Assembly (NCBI GenBank): GCA_009782175.1
Contig: WRKR01000018.1
Span: forward strand, 1-54,900
DNA: 54,900 nt
DNA from: Cystobacterineae bacterium
GTDB taxonomy: Bacteria > Myxococcota > Myxococcia > Myxococcales > Myxococcaceae
Reading direction: 5' to 3'
The notes beneath the pieces were generated by a model, which was given only the letters and a program-made list of their open reading frames with translations, made no database searches and had not been told where the DNA came from. This document shows positions 37,601-45,604 of this stretch, in pieces (the first letter of the stretch is position 1; each line of letters begins with the position of its first letter). Both the position numbers and the translations under genes were made by a program.

Positions 37601-38137
37601 CTGGGCATGTGCAGACTTCCAGCTGTCTTCGGGAGAAGGAAATATTTTTTCATATTGCGCGTTGCTTTCAACAAGCAGGGTGACATAGGGCTGCCCGTCC
37701 TGAAGTTTCTTGAGGGAGCAAAGCGCTTGGGGGCACACCAGGAGGGCAAGCCAGGGGCGAAGCTTGTCACCGCTTGGGCGCGCAGGCGTATAACGCCAGG
37801 GAAAGTCCGCCTCCCAAAACTCCACATAGGGGTGGAATTGAATGGGAAAACCAGCGCTGCCCTCTTTGGGCGCCACCCTCAAAATGGCCTCCGCGCGCAG
37901 ACTTGCAACATCGCCCGGGCTGACGAATTGTATTTTTTTCGTCTCGGACAATGTGCTGTATGCCGCGCCATCCGCAGCAGGTGTCAACTCGCATTCTGCC
38001 GTCACCAACAAAAGAGGGCGCTGTGTGGCTGGCGAGATGGCACCTGCTTTGCCGAGCGTGTCGGCCTCTGAAAGGAGGTTGCCCAGGCCCTTTCGCGCCC
38101 ACGAGAAATAATATGCGGTTTCTGTTTTTTCTTCCAT
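34622..38137 (-). CDS. Conserved giant protein of the operon (1171 aa)
   Basis: Unrecognised function. No signal or membrane segment. Residues 112-134 read 'DFPWRYTPARPSGDKLRPWL' and then ALLV, followed near 172-180 by 'SWKSAHAQG'. This pair of blocks (F-P-W-R-x-T-P-A...LRPWL-x-L-x-V and S-W-x-x-A-H-x-Q) resembles what I recall from unannotated proteins that accompany the other large proteins elsewhere. Later parts include 'AGLGKRTVQTHQEEFVNRAWKQ' (an R-x-V-Q-x-x-Q-E-x-x-x-x-x-A-W-x-Q pattern). Second gene of the operon, 29 bases after the DUF6603-type gene and 85 bases before the 1618-residue gene. Confidence 0.75.
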   Translation of the reverse strand: MEEKTETAYYFSWARKGLGNLLSEADTLGKAGAISPATQRPLLLVTAECELTPAADGAAYSTLSETKKIQFVSPGDVASLRAEAILRVAPKEGSAGFPIQFHPYVEFWEADFPWRYTPARPSGDKLRPWLALLVCPQALCSLKKLQDGQPYVTLLVESNAQYEKIFPSPEDSWKSAHAQGVTEAAPEFSRLFALRTTEALESETDYFAFLVPAFETGRLRGLGYDDEALSGIAAQKPSWETNLERQKSQHPKQALDFPVYYSWDFKTGTDSFDKLVEKLNVTGGHAADIQVDVTRMGEGLDYAVLGKVPKRKRIGMSVATQPPGYVQGTPFPSNSANADEAELYGRLKSLLSKSPVFLENEDEISTKTSRVPAGEDDPWVVPPIYGGKHLLSTSLDEATNQKSGTPWLSQLNLDIHHRAAAGLGKRTVQTHQEEFVNRAWKQVEAINALNRELHQRLLSVHVNESLKGKTVNTFSQTEKYFIARMMQYLGSMKDAETEGETSLASILKDSHIPQAFASASFQHLTDNVAKLVQNLDTTSVMESIAERQTFKMREHVFYNAPTIEQLREATDRIYFMLFEEICKSLSKYFDFAKDNTPGSQTLYALRPKKITDDFDEYMTSQVQEIHNLPPLSYGPELVSKEHYKLYGFRLGPHPQERPVYTMLSGHAKDITPLETPCVLVIDDLEYQNLFGTSEKKVTQIGTEDGYEQLRCFIAQSQIKALIELEEPSSQKRAAYFETTVVYRGRTLQAEGRGGSIPSGRRVVAEADYDFETDKLIPGFRPPASSGAWVLESSNTLCYMVVDLNIIKKLGLLQEFPSMHSYVEFLKKNPGTANKYLNEWLQLDACVKSIEAEKVDKKPQQASINTEDAKELQAGFEDSEAYERMRQVAETYYAEFFGGDEQGQKLREGYIDELLHSKYPILAYPLFPEPVYHYLKMFSDKWIIPCVDALPEDSVALFQSNPSFVEAYLCGMNTEMGRELLWREYPTDQRGSYFRKFWDSETTAADIHSGNFFDIAPLHTWKGGLGDNHPESKTGLLLFALKGKLMRQYPSTQVFLQKAMAPQGSLEFDLGATEENGGIVLPVIQAFLREDILLVGFKREFGELLGNPRAGDFGYFLAFQEDIQDLNFQFPEKEASKEHLEKWEKADNAAQVAEALKNQPTLYGKHLSLFLP

Positions 38138-38166
38138 AGTCCGTTTATTTTTCCAAAGGCATCCGT

Positions 38167-41100
38167 TTATTTTTCGAGGAGGTGAGCCACTGAGGAATTC
38201 AAGTTGTTGTCCAACTCGCGCCTATAGCGTTTAAAGCCTGTGTTTGTCCTTCGCCGCGACGCCCGCGAAACCTTCACTGCGGAAGGCGCTTCAACCATTT
38301 TTCTGGCAAGGCATCTTAAGTCACCAAACCTTGCCGGTGTTTGCGCAGAAAGCCTGGAGGCTTCGGCCCGCTGTGCGCGGGTGCCTTTTGTCCGGGAAGC
38401 GGCGTTGTCGGCGGCATATTGCGCCCATTTCTCCCAGTTGACGTCCTGGCATATTCTCTCGCATTCCGAAGTCACCTCCTCCGTGTCGCCGTGTTTTTCG
38501 TCGAAGCTTGCCTTCAGCACAAACCCGGCATTCATGTCCTCATAGGAGGGTGCCTTGAGTTTTTCATCGTCTTTAAGCATGCGGATGAGGGTGGGAGAAA
38601 AAGAGGCTTTTGTCTCCTCAAACTCCACCGCCTCATTCTCTATTGTTATGGACTTCAGCTTTATTTTTTTCGCATCCCCTGGGAGTGCCTCTCCATAGCG
38701 CGCCATTTCCTGGTTAAGGGGAATGGCATTCTGGCTGAAAGAAAGCCTGTCCGAAGGTTGCATGACAAGCTCCTGGGTATTCATGGGAGCCATGCCAATG
38801 AGGCTGTCGGCCACATCGCCTGAAACCAGCTTCCAGTTGCCATTCTCATGGAAGTTTTTTGAATAGAGCGGTTTAATTTCGATGTATTTCTGCGTGCTGC
38901 TCTTCTGTTTTTTTCCCCATGTTTGGTTGAAGGCCACTTTAATTTTAATAAAGAGGAACCAAAAGCTGGCGCTGCCTTTTGCATTCCACGGTGCAGGCCC
39001 GCTGAGTGCAAAAGACAAGTTGACAGCAAACAAAGTCCACCCTGCGCATTTGACACAAACGCCCGCGCTGACATCCACCATAAACATGAAAGGGTTGAAT
39101 TGGAAGAGTGCGTTGAAGCTTAGGTTTCCGGAGAGTCCGAATTTTTCCCAGCCTATTTTCAGCTGCACCGCCGCCCCAAATTGCACGGTGTTGGAGGTGA
39201 GGGCGAAATAGGTTTCGAGGGAGAGTTTGAGAATGCCATAGTTAAGCTTCAGGCCCAAGCGTTTCATTTGGCCAAGCCTAAAGCCCGCTTCTGGTTTATA
39301 TTGCGGGTGGAAACCGCCTGCCGACAAAATGAAGCCTTTGGTGTTGCCCGCCCAATAAATCCGCAAGGCCATGTCCCCATAGAGGCTGATGCCCACAATA
39401 TGAGAGTCCACCAATGAAGCGTCGAAAGAGAGCCCCTTTGAAAAGTCTATTTCCCCCATGAAATGGACGTGGATGGCAAGCAGACTTTCGGTGGACTCGG
39501 AAATGGACAGGTGCACTCCGCCCGCAAGCATGAGGGTGACAGGCTCTGGGGCCTGGATGAAGAGGCCCACGTCCACTTTGAGAATTTCCGCCCACGTTAT
39601 TTGCGCGAGGAACCCAAAGAAGAGTTGGTTTTCCTGCACGGGATAATAGGAGGAAATGTTGCTGAGCACGCGCTCTAAGTTTTTGTCCAAATCCTTCGCA
39701 AACAGAATGGAATTAAGGGAGCCGTCACGCACGGCGTTGCGAAGTTTTTCGGTGTCAATTCTGCGGTTGATGCCCAGGGAGCCGCCAATGGCCGTGAGTG
39801 AAAACCCCATCCCCAACTGAATGCCCATTTTGAAAAAAACACTGAGGGCCCCCATGAAGCTGAAGCCCTTGCTCCCATCCGGCATTTTCATGTTGAAGAG
39901 CAAAAGCGCACTGGCTCCGCACAAGTCAAGAATGTTCAGCTCAGCGGCGCCGAGAAATTCCCCCTTCTCTTTATTCCAGTTAATTATTCCCGTCCCCTTC
40001 ACCGCCTCCAGGTTGATGGAAACCCCAACGCCCGTGGAAAATTGAAATTCGGGCGAAAAATCCAAGTCTCCAAACCCGCCGGTGGGCTTCATATAGTTGA
40101 CGTCAACCCCAAAACCCAGCTCGGGAAAGGAGAGGGCGATGCCTTTGAAGTCAACGGAGAGGTTTGTCAGCAGCTTGGCCTCGATATTTTTCAAGTTGCC
40201 ACCACCCAACTCGAAACTCATGTTGCTGAGTTTGAGTGCTGACAAATGAAGCTCGCTTTGAATGGGTATGCGAAGCCTATATTCACCGTCAAACTGAAAA
40301 CCCTTCTTCAGGCTATAGCCCAAGTCGAGTTTTTCGAGGCTGACTTCAATGTCGTTTTTGAGGATGACAGCGAAGAAGTCGTTCAGCTTATGCAGGCGGA
40401 GCTTGAAGAGAAGGCCCCTTAAGCCCCCGAGGTAGCCAAAGTCAAAGCCGCCCCCTGCATAGCCTGCAAACAGTTTCTGCGGATAGTCCTCAAGCGTCAA
40501 CCCGGCAACGTCCGTTTCAAATATTGTCAGCGGGAAAGCACCCGCACTGCCCACCTGCCCCCGCCTGAACAGAAGCTCCACATAGGCAGAAGCAGCTTCC
40601 TTGCTGCTCAGCCACTTTGCCTCAGGAAAGTGCTTGCCATTGGGCGTGCAAAAGAAAAAACCGAGGGCGTCTTCAGCCAGTGCGTCCTTGGTTTTTTTGT
40701 CGCTTTCGGATTTTTGCGTGGCATCATCATTCAGCGCGGCGTTGGCGCTTAAGCTCAACCAATGGCTTTCGCCCAAGTTGAAGCCCGCATCAAAATTCCC
40801 TCGAATGGCAGGCAACACATAAAGCCCGGACTCAATCAGCGCTTCTCCGTCTTCGCCTGTCCCAACCTTTCTGTCGCCAACGAAGGCAAGCAGTTTAATG
40901 GAAACATCGGCAGAGAATTGGCCTCCTTTGAGGCTTCCACTTTCATAGAGGGTGAGGGCGAGGAATTTGTTTTCTATGTCCAGCTTATATTCAGGAAGGC
41001 CAATGCCTTCAAAATTCCAGTTGGGAAAGTCTATCAGCTCGCGCAGGTGGTTTTTGAGCGTGGAGGGAATCAGCTTATAGAGTTTCAGCGCAAACTGCAG

Positions 41101-43788
41101 CCCGTCGCTCCACGCGTCAATGTCTTTTGTTTCTGCGGAAAGCATCAACAGGTTTCGCGCCATTGCGACGGCGTTTTCTGCCCAGGCTTTAGCCTGAAGC
41201 GCCTGCGAAGCTTCGTTGCATGCTTTCTCCGCCTCCTTGGAAAAATTTTCGACTTCGCTGAATATTTGCTGATAGGCGCCAAAGTTCAGCTCGCTGGCAA
41301 TGTTGCTTTCAACATATTCAAGCACGCGAGGAATCAGCTTTTCCTTCACCCATTTTTTCACCGTCTGCTCTATCAACGCCACAAATGGGCGAATGAGCAT
41401 TTTATAGAAGCTTGCTTTCAGCTTTGGCCAATAGGCAACAAACACCTCCCGCGCAAATGCGCCAAGCTTTTCATTGTCGAGTTTTCCTTTGAGGGCCGCC
41501 AAGGGAGCTGTGGAAGTGTTTTCCACCAACATGCACAAAGCGTCGACGGTGGCTTCCTGAAACTTCACAAAATAAAACTCTGCATTGTTGGGAAGCATGC
41601 CTTTGAGTTTGTCGGCAAAGGCTTTAAAATATGCAGAAAAGTCAAACGCTGAAAACGGGTTGCTCAGTTTTTTGCCAGAAATAAGCTCGTCCAGTGAGCC
41701 TTTGCAGAAGTTTTTTATGCCCTCAAAGTCATCGGGCACTTTGGCTGTCTGCCTTTTAAATTCATTTTGAAGCTCGGCAATGGCGCCTTCAAACTTCGCC
41801 TCCCATGTGCCCGATTCAAACAGCGCTGTGACGTGTTTTTCCGCCTCCTCCAATATGCTCTTGTATTGGCCGATGAAACTTTGGCCTATATTTTTTGAAA
41901 TGGACTCTTCAATGGCGGCCTTCCACGCGTCGGCGCTTATGCCGCTCAGCAACTCGTGCTCTTTTGCTTTCTGGGAAAGGACAGCAATGAATTCATCTGC
42001 AAACAGGTTTTTGAGAAAAGAGGTGTCGAGGCCTGAAAGCCTTCTGAATTGAATATTCGTGTTGGGGAGGGTGAAGTTTTTGAGCTTGCCACCTGCATCC
42101 TTGAGTTGCCCCACCGCTTCGCCAAGTCCGCTCTTTAGCTCCCCTATCAGCGAGTCCTTCTTCGACTCAAAATTTTCATAGGCCGCACCCAACTCTCTCT
42201 TCAACCCAATGGCAAATTTCTCGAGGACTTTGAGCAAGTCGATGATGAAATTTTCAAACTGAGCAAACTTCGCTTTCACCTCGCTTGCCAGTGGGTTTAT
42301 TTCGTCGCGAATTCTCTCTCGAATGCGAATGAAAAACTCATAGAGCAACGCTTTGAGCGAGCCGAAATGCGGCAGCTCGAAGTGGAAAGCGCTGGCGAGT
42401 TTCTGAATTTTTTCAAGCAAGGCCTCGGCATCGTCAAAGTCCTTGAGAGGGAAAAGCGCCTTAAAATAGGGGATGGGCTCAGAGAGGAGCTGCTCCAGGT
42501 TGGGCCAGCAAATGACATAGAGCTCAACCGTTGGACAAAGCGATTTGAGCGTTTGGATGGCGCTTTCCGCTACATCTTTTGCTGCGCCGTTCGCCTGCAC
42601 AATGAGGTTGTTAACTTCTGCAATGTTGACTTCGGGAAACGCCGGCGCATTCGGAATATATTTGGCAAGTTGAATGGTTTCTTTGTCAACCACCTTCAGA
42701 AATTCGAGCACCGCATATATGTGGTGGAAGGTTTTGCCGATGCGGTTATAGTCGCCCAACACCTCGCCCAGCAGTTTGTCCAGCTTCGCCTTCGCAAGTT
42801 TGAGACGAACCCGAAGCTCCGCGGAAACCTCTTCGACAAGCGCCTCGCCCGCCGCTTTCGCCTCTTCAGCGAGCTTTTTTGCCTCCGCTGCTATTTCAGC
42901 TTCTATTTCTCTTATTTCGTCCCGCAGGGCTTTTATTTTGTCTTTTGCCTCTTTGCTGAGGCTGCTTTTCACTTCGTCCAGGTGCTCAACAATGGCATGT
43001 ATGTCGTCGGCGAAAACTTCTTTGGCATGGCGCAGCAGCACCACAAAAACATGGTTGAAAACACGCTCGGCGAATTTTTTGGAAAAATAGGTTTCCTGAA
43101 GAAAGCGACCAAACGCTTCATTCTCCCGCGCTATTTTCTCCCACTCCATGTCGCGGAATTTGCGGATGAGGGAAACCAATTCCAAAATCAGCTGAAAAAC
43201 AGCGGAGATTTTGTCATTGCCCAAACTCAAGGAAGCTGAAACAGCATTTTTTCCTCCGCCTTCCAAAAGCTCTCCAAATAACTCCTTCGCCTGGGGCCCC
43301 TCGCCGCCTGCCGCCTCTATGAATTTCTTCGCCTCCCCCATCCAGTCGGTTTCGCCGTCAAATAACTGCTGGATGCTTTCACCCAAAGAAAGCGTCGTGG
43401 CAAGAATGGCGCGGATGTTGTCCGTCAACGTTTTGTTTTTCTCAAACGCGGACAACTCATAGCCCAGCCGCCTAAAGAGGCTTTCAATGAATTTCTCAAG
43501 GAGCGCTTTCCCCTCTAAGTCGGCTTTGAATTCTGCATAACCATAGCCCTCGGCGGCAGGCACATAGCTCGGCATTTCCGCCAGAAAGTCCTTCAGCAGA
43601 GACTCTTGGGTATGTGCGAGGACAATGCCTATGTTTGAAATAATTCGGCCAACGGAAGTTTTTAACAGCTGAGCGGTGTCGCTTGTCTCTTCACTCATGG
43701 CACAACGCTTTGCCTGCTTTGCGGGTGAATTTTGTCTCGCTGCCACAACCCGTGAAAAGCCACCCGCCCCCGGGTGCGCTGTCGTCAT
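38167..43788 (-). CDS. DUF6603-type giant protein (1873 aa)
   Basis: First gene of the operon. The start is uncertain: ATG 43788, or ATG 43698 (MSEETSDT), neither with a clear ribosome site. Three parts are visible. Residues 1 to about 910 are almost wholly amphipathic helix, including a charged Ala/Glu/Lys coiled-coil segment near 275-350. About 920-1650 is a long run of amphipathic beta-strands, containing the DUF6603 signature 'GGSLGINRRIDTEKLRNAV' (about 1330-1350), 'LSNISSYYPVQENQLFFGF' and 'DASLVDSHIVGISLYGDMAL' (about 1455-1475). The last 80 residues are basic. DUF6603 has no known function. No signal peptide or membrane helix is visible. The gene begins about 130 bases past the 3' end of tRNA-Arg. 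Confidence 0.8.
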   Translation of the reverse strand: MTTAHPGAGGFSRVVAARQNSPAKQAKRCAMSEETSDTAQLLKTSVGRIISNIGIVLAHTQESLLKDFLAEMPSYVPAAEGYGYAEFKADLEGKALLEKFIESLFRRLGYELSAFEKNKTLTDNIRAILATTLSLGESIQQLFDGETDWMGEAKKFIEAAGGEGPQAKELFGELLEGGGKNAVSASLSLGNDKISAVFQLILELVSLIRKFRDMEWEKIARENEAFGRFLQETYFSKKFAERVFNHVFVVLLRHAKEVFADDIHAIVEHLDEVKSSLSKEAKDKIKALRDEIREIEAEIAAEAKKLAEEAKAAGEALVEEVSAELRVRLKLAKAKLDKLLGEVLGDYNRIGKTFHHIYAVLEFLKVVDKETIQLAKYIPNAPAFPEVNIAEVNNLIVQANGAAKDVAESAIQTLKSLCPTVELYVICWPNLEQLLSEPIPYFKALFPLKDFDDAEALLEKIQKLASAFHFELPHFGSLKALLYEFFIRIRERIRDEINPLASEVKAKFAQFENFIIDLLKVLEKFAIGLKRELGAAYENFESKKDSLIGELKSGLGEAVGQLKDAGGKLKNFTLPNTNIQFRRLSGLDTSFLKNLFADEFIAVLSQKAKEHELLSGISADAWKAAIEESISKNIGQSFIGQYKSILEEAEKHVTALFESGTWEAKFEGAIAELQNEFKRQTAKVPDDFEGIKNFCKGSLDELISGKKLSNPFSAFDFSAYFKAFADKLKGMLPNNAEFYFVKFQEATVDALCMLVENTSTAPLAALKGKLDNEKLGAFAREVFVAYWPKLKASFYKMLIRPFVALIEQTVKKWVKEKLIPRVLEYVESNIASELNFGAYQQIFSEVENFSKEAEKACNEASQALQAKAWAENAVAMARNLLMLSAETKDIDAWSDGLQFALKLYKLIPSTLKNHLRELIDFPNWNFEGIGLPEYKLDIENKFLALTLYESGSLKGGQFSADVSIKLLAFVGDRKVGTGEDGEALIESGLYVLPAIRGNFDAGFNLGESHWLSLSANAALNDDATQKSESDKKTKDALAEDALGFFFCTPNGKHFPEAKWLSSKEAASAYVELLFRRGQVGSAGAFPLTIFETDVAGLTLEDYPQKLFAGYAGGGFDFGYLGGLRGLLFKLRLHKLNDFFAVILKNDIEVSLEKLDLGYSLKKGFQFDGEYRLRIPIQSELHLSALKLSNMSFELGGGNLKNIEAKLLTNLSVDFKGIALSFPELGFGVDVNYMKPTGGFGDLDFSPEFQFSTGVGVSINLEAVKGTGIINWNKEKGEFLGAAELNILDLCGASALLLFNMKMPDGSKGFSFMGALSVFFKMGIQLGMGFSLTAIGGSLGINRRIDTEKLRNAVRDGSLNSILFAKDLDKNLERVLSNISSYYPVQENQLFFGFLAQITWAEILKVDVGLFIQAPEPVTLMLAGGVHLSISESTESLLAIHVHFMGEIDFSKGLSFDASLVDSHIVGISLYGDMALRIYWAGNTKGFILSAGGFHPQYKPEAGFRLGQMKRLGLKLNYGILKLSLETYFALTSNTVQFGAAVQLKIGWEKFGLSGNLSFNALFQFNPFMFMVDVSAGVCVKCAGWTLFAVNLSFALSGPAPWNAKGSASFWFLFIKIKVAFNQTWGKKQKSSTQKYIEIKPLYSKNFHENGNWKLVSGDVADSLIGMAPMNTQELVMQPSDRLSFSQNAIPLNQEMARYGEALPGDAKKIKLKSITIENEAVEFEETKASFSPTLIRMLKDDEKLKAPSYEDMNAGFVLKASFDEKHGDTEEVTSECERICQDVNWEKWAQYAADNAASRTKGTRAQRAEASRLSAQTPARFGDLRCLARKMVEAPSAVKVSRASRRRTNTGFKRYRRELDNNLNSSVAHLLEK

Positions 43789-43916
43789 GTTATTGAGTAC
43801 GCATACAAAGCCATAGTGAAATTTTAATCCACGAAAATATGCGCCATTCCGTCAAAAAACTGCTTTGCGCTGCAGTTGACGGGCAGGTGGTTGTAGCGGC
43901 ATTCCCTGATAAGAAA

Positions 43917-43990
43917 CGCGCCCAGAGGGATTCGAACCCCCGACCCTTGGCTTCGAAGGCCAATGCTCTATCCAGCTGAGCTATAGGCGC
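43917..43990 (-). tRNA. tRNA-Arg (anticodon TCG)
   Basis: A 74-base cloverleaf. Acceptor GCGCCTA pairs with TGGGCGC; D-arm 'AGCTCAGCTGGATAGAGC'; anticodon loop CTTCGAA with TCG; T-arm 'GGGTTCGAATCCC'. CCA is not encoded. It reads CGA (and by wobble CGG) arginine codons. The 3' end faces the giant-protein operon. Confidence 0.95.
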
Positions 43991-44057
43991 ACAACTCTCT
44001 GACGGCTCTCCTGCTCCACCCACAGCCAAGGGCTGCTTTTTCCTTTCACAACATATG

Positions 44058-44130
44058 GGCGGCCTACCGGGCTTGAACCGGCAACCCCTGGAGCCACAAT
44101 CCAGTGCTCTACCATTGAGCTAAGGCCGCC
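44058..44130 (-). tRNA. tRNA-His (anticodon GTG)
   Basis: Cloverleaf with the extra G at -1 opposite C73 that marks tRNA-His, anticodon loop TTGTGGC with GTG, and T-arm 'GCCGGTTCAAGCCCGGT'. 67 bases from tRNA-Arg on the same strand, so the two are probably co-transcribed. Full CCA is not encoded. Confidence 0.95.
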
Positions 44131-44339
44131 ATGGCATGGCTTGCGCTCCTAACTGAAAAACCCCTCCCAGGTCAACCGAACAAACGCATGTACAGGCAAA
44201 AATACCTGGAGCTTCACCTCCCCCATCCACCCCTCAACCCTGGCAGAAGCCAAGCTGAAAAATAAACAGCTATATATAACGTGTTGGAAAACCAAATTTC
44301 CTGTCGGCTGAGCTTAGAGGGTTTTGCTTTATATATTGA

Positions 44340-44416
44340 GTTTTGAGCAATGCTGGGTTTTGAGCAATATTAGGTTTTGAGCAATATTAGGTTTTGAGCA
44401 ATATTAGGTTTTGAGA
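44340..44416. repeat. 17-bp tandem repeat, 4.5 copies
   Basis: Unit GTTTTGAGCAATATTAG with starts at 44340, 44357, 44374, 44391 and a partial copy at 44408. The middle copies are identical and the first differs at a few bases. It ends 5 bases from the permease stop codon. No spacers are present, so it is not a CRISPR array. The 209 bases between it and tRNA-His show nothing else recognisable. Confidence 0.92.
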
Positions 44417-44420
44417 AGTG

Positions 44421-45464
44421 CTAACCGCTTTGGGAGAGCGGTTTTTTAAGCCACAGTGCAAAAAAGAGGGGGCCTCCCAGCAGGGCCGTAAGCGCCCCTA
44501 CGGGCAACTCTGTGTGCAGGGCGCGGAACAGGAGGCGGCTGAGCATGTCTGCCAAAATGAGAAAGGCTGCCCCCAGGCCCGCGCAGCCTGGCAAAACTTT
44601 GCGCATGTCCGCGCCCAAGAGGCGTCGAGCCAGGTGCGGAATTAAAAGCCCTATAAAACCAATAAGCCCCGAAAAAGCCACCGCGGAAGCCACGGAGAGG
44701 GAGCAGAGGAAATAAAGCTGGCGGTGCAGGCGGCGTACATGGATGCCCAGGCTTTGCGCATCCTCATCCCCAAGGCTGAGTGCATTCAGCTTGTTGGCCA
44801 AAGCCCACAACAAGCCAAAACTCAAAAACTGTACCCAGGCCAAGCCCCAAAGCGCTTCAGCTGCCTCATAGCGCAACATGCCTGAAAGCCAAAACAACAA
44901 CTCCCCCAACTTTCCAGGCTCCGTCAACGCACGCAAAAGCGAAATAAGCGCCATGGAAAAAGCATTAAACATGACGCCCGCCAGCAAAATGGAGGCGCCC
45001 GGCCCCAGGCGAAAACCCACCCAGAGGATAAACAGGGTGGCCAACAAAGCCCCCAGCAAAGCCAACACCGTAGCGCTGGTTAAAAAACCAATGCCTGACA
45101 AACCCAGGGACATGGCCAGGCTTGCACCCAGGGCAGCCCCGCCTGAAACCCCCAAAATGAAAGGGTCGGCCAATGGGTTCCTCAAGGAGCTTTGCAAAAC
45201 AGCGCCGGATACAGAAAGCCCCATGCCCACCAGCCCGGCAAGCACCACCCGCGGAAGCCGTACAGAGAAAAAAATTTCGGACTCGGGGCTTAGCCTGTTG
45301 GCCAATTGGCTTAACTCCAAAGCGGTTTCCCCAAAAAACAAAGCCGCCAACGCGGCTGCCAAAGCCACCCAAACACTGAGGACAGCAACACCCCAAGGGC
45401 TTAACAACCAACGGCTTAATAACGAACGGCTGAGCAACGAACGGCTGAACAACGAAGGGGGCAT
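44421..45464 (-). CDS. FecCD/BtuC-type ABC transporter permease
   Basis: 347 residues with about ten hydrophobic helices. Family blocks: 'RLPRVVLAGLVGMGLSVSGAVLQ' (start), 'NPLADPFILGVSGGAALGA', 'LLFWLSGML', 'LGIHVRRL' and the ATPase-contact loop 'AFSGLIGFIGLLIPHLARRLLG'. It belongs to the inner-membrane pore family that imports iron siderophores, haem or cobalamin. No ATPase or binding-protein gene is adjacent within the window on this strand; the next gene is divergent. The N-terminus contains S-L-L-S-R repeats from a 15-bp tandem duplication, and this ATG may not be the native start. The substrate is undetermined. Confidence 0.92.
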   Translation of the reverse strand: MPPSLFSRSLLSRSLLSRWLLSPWGVAVLSVWVALAAALAALFFGETALELSQLANRLSPESEIFFSVRLPRVVLAGLVGMGLSVSGAVLQSSLRNPLADPFILGVSGGAALGASLAMSLGLSGIGFLTSATVLALLGALLATLFILWVGFRLGPGASILLAGVMFNAFSMALISLLRALTEPGKLGELLFWLSGMLRYEAAEALWGLAWVQFLSFGLLWALANKLNALSLGDEDAQSLGIHVRRLHRQLYFLCSLSVASAVAFSGLIGFIGLLIPHLARRLLGADMRKVLPGCAGLGAAFLILADMLSRLLFRALHTELPVGALTALLGGPLFFALWLKKPLSQSG

Positions 45465-45604
45465 GGCCCATGCTTAGCGCAACTGGCCCCCACCTCAAAG
45501 TGCCTATGCCCACACCAACCGCCTTCGCTTCAAGTTTTTTCTCCAAAGGCAAGCGGTTGTGCGTCTGTTTGGAATTTGCCCCCCCAGGGCGTTATGTTGA
45601 GTAT

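Noticed and set aside
26460-43788. Interpretation as a phage tail or contractile injection system
   Set aside because: No sheath, tube, baseplate-J, LysM hub, spike or AAA+ gene is present among the five genes; size alone is not evidence.
44340-44416. Possible CRISPR array
   Set aside because: Units are 17 bases, contiguous and without spacers; no cas gene is nearby.
44423-44447. Plus-strand terminator-like hairpin AACCGCT/AGCGGTT with T-run
   Set aside because: It lies in the 3' end of the minus-strand permease gene and no plus-strand transcript ends there; probably coincidental.
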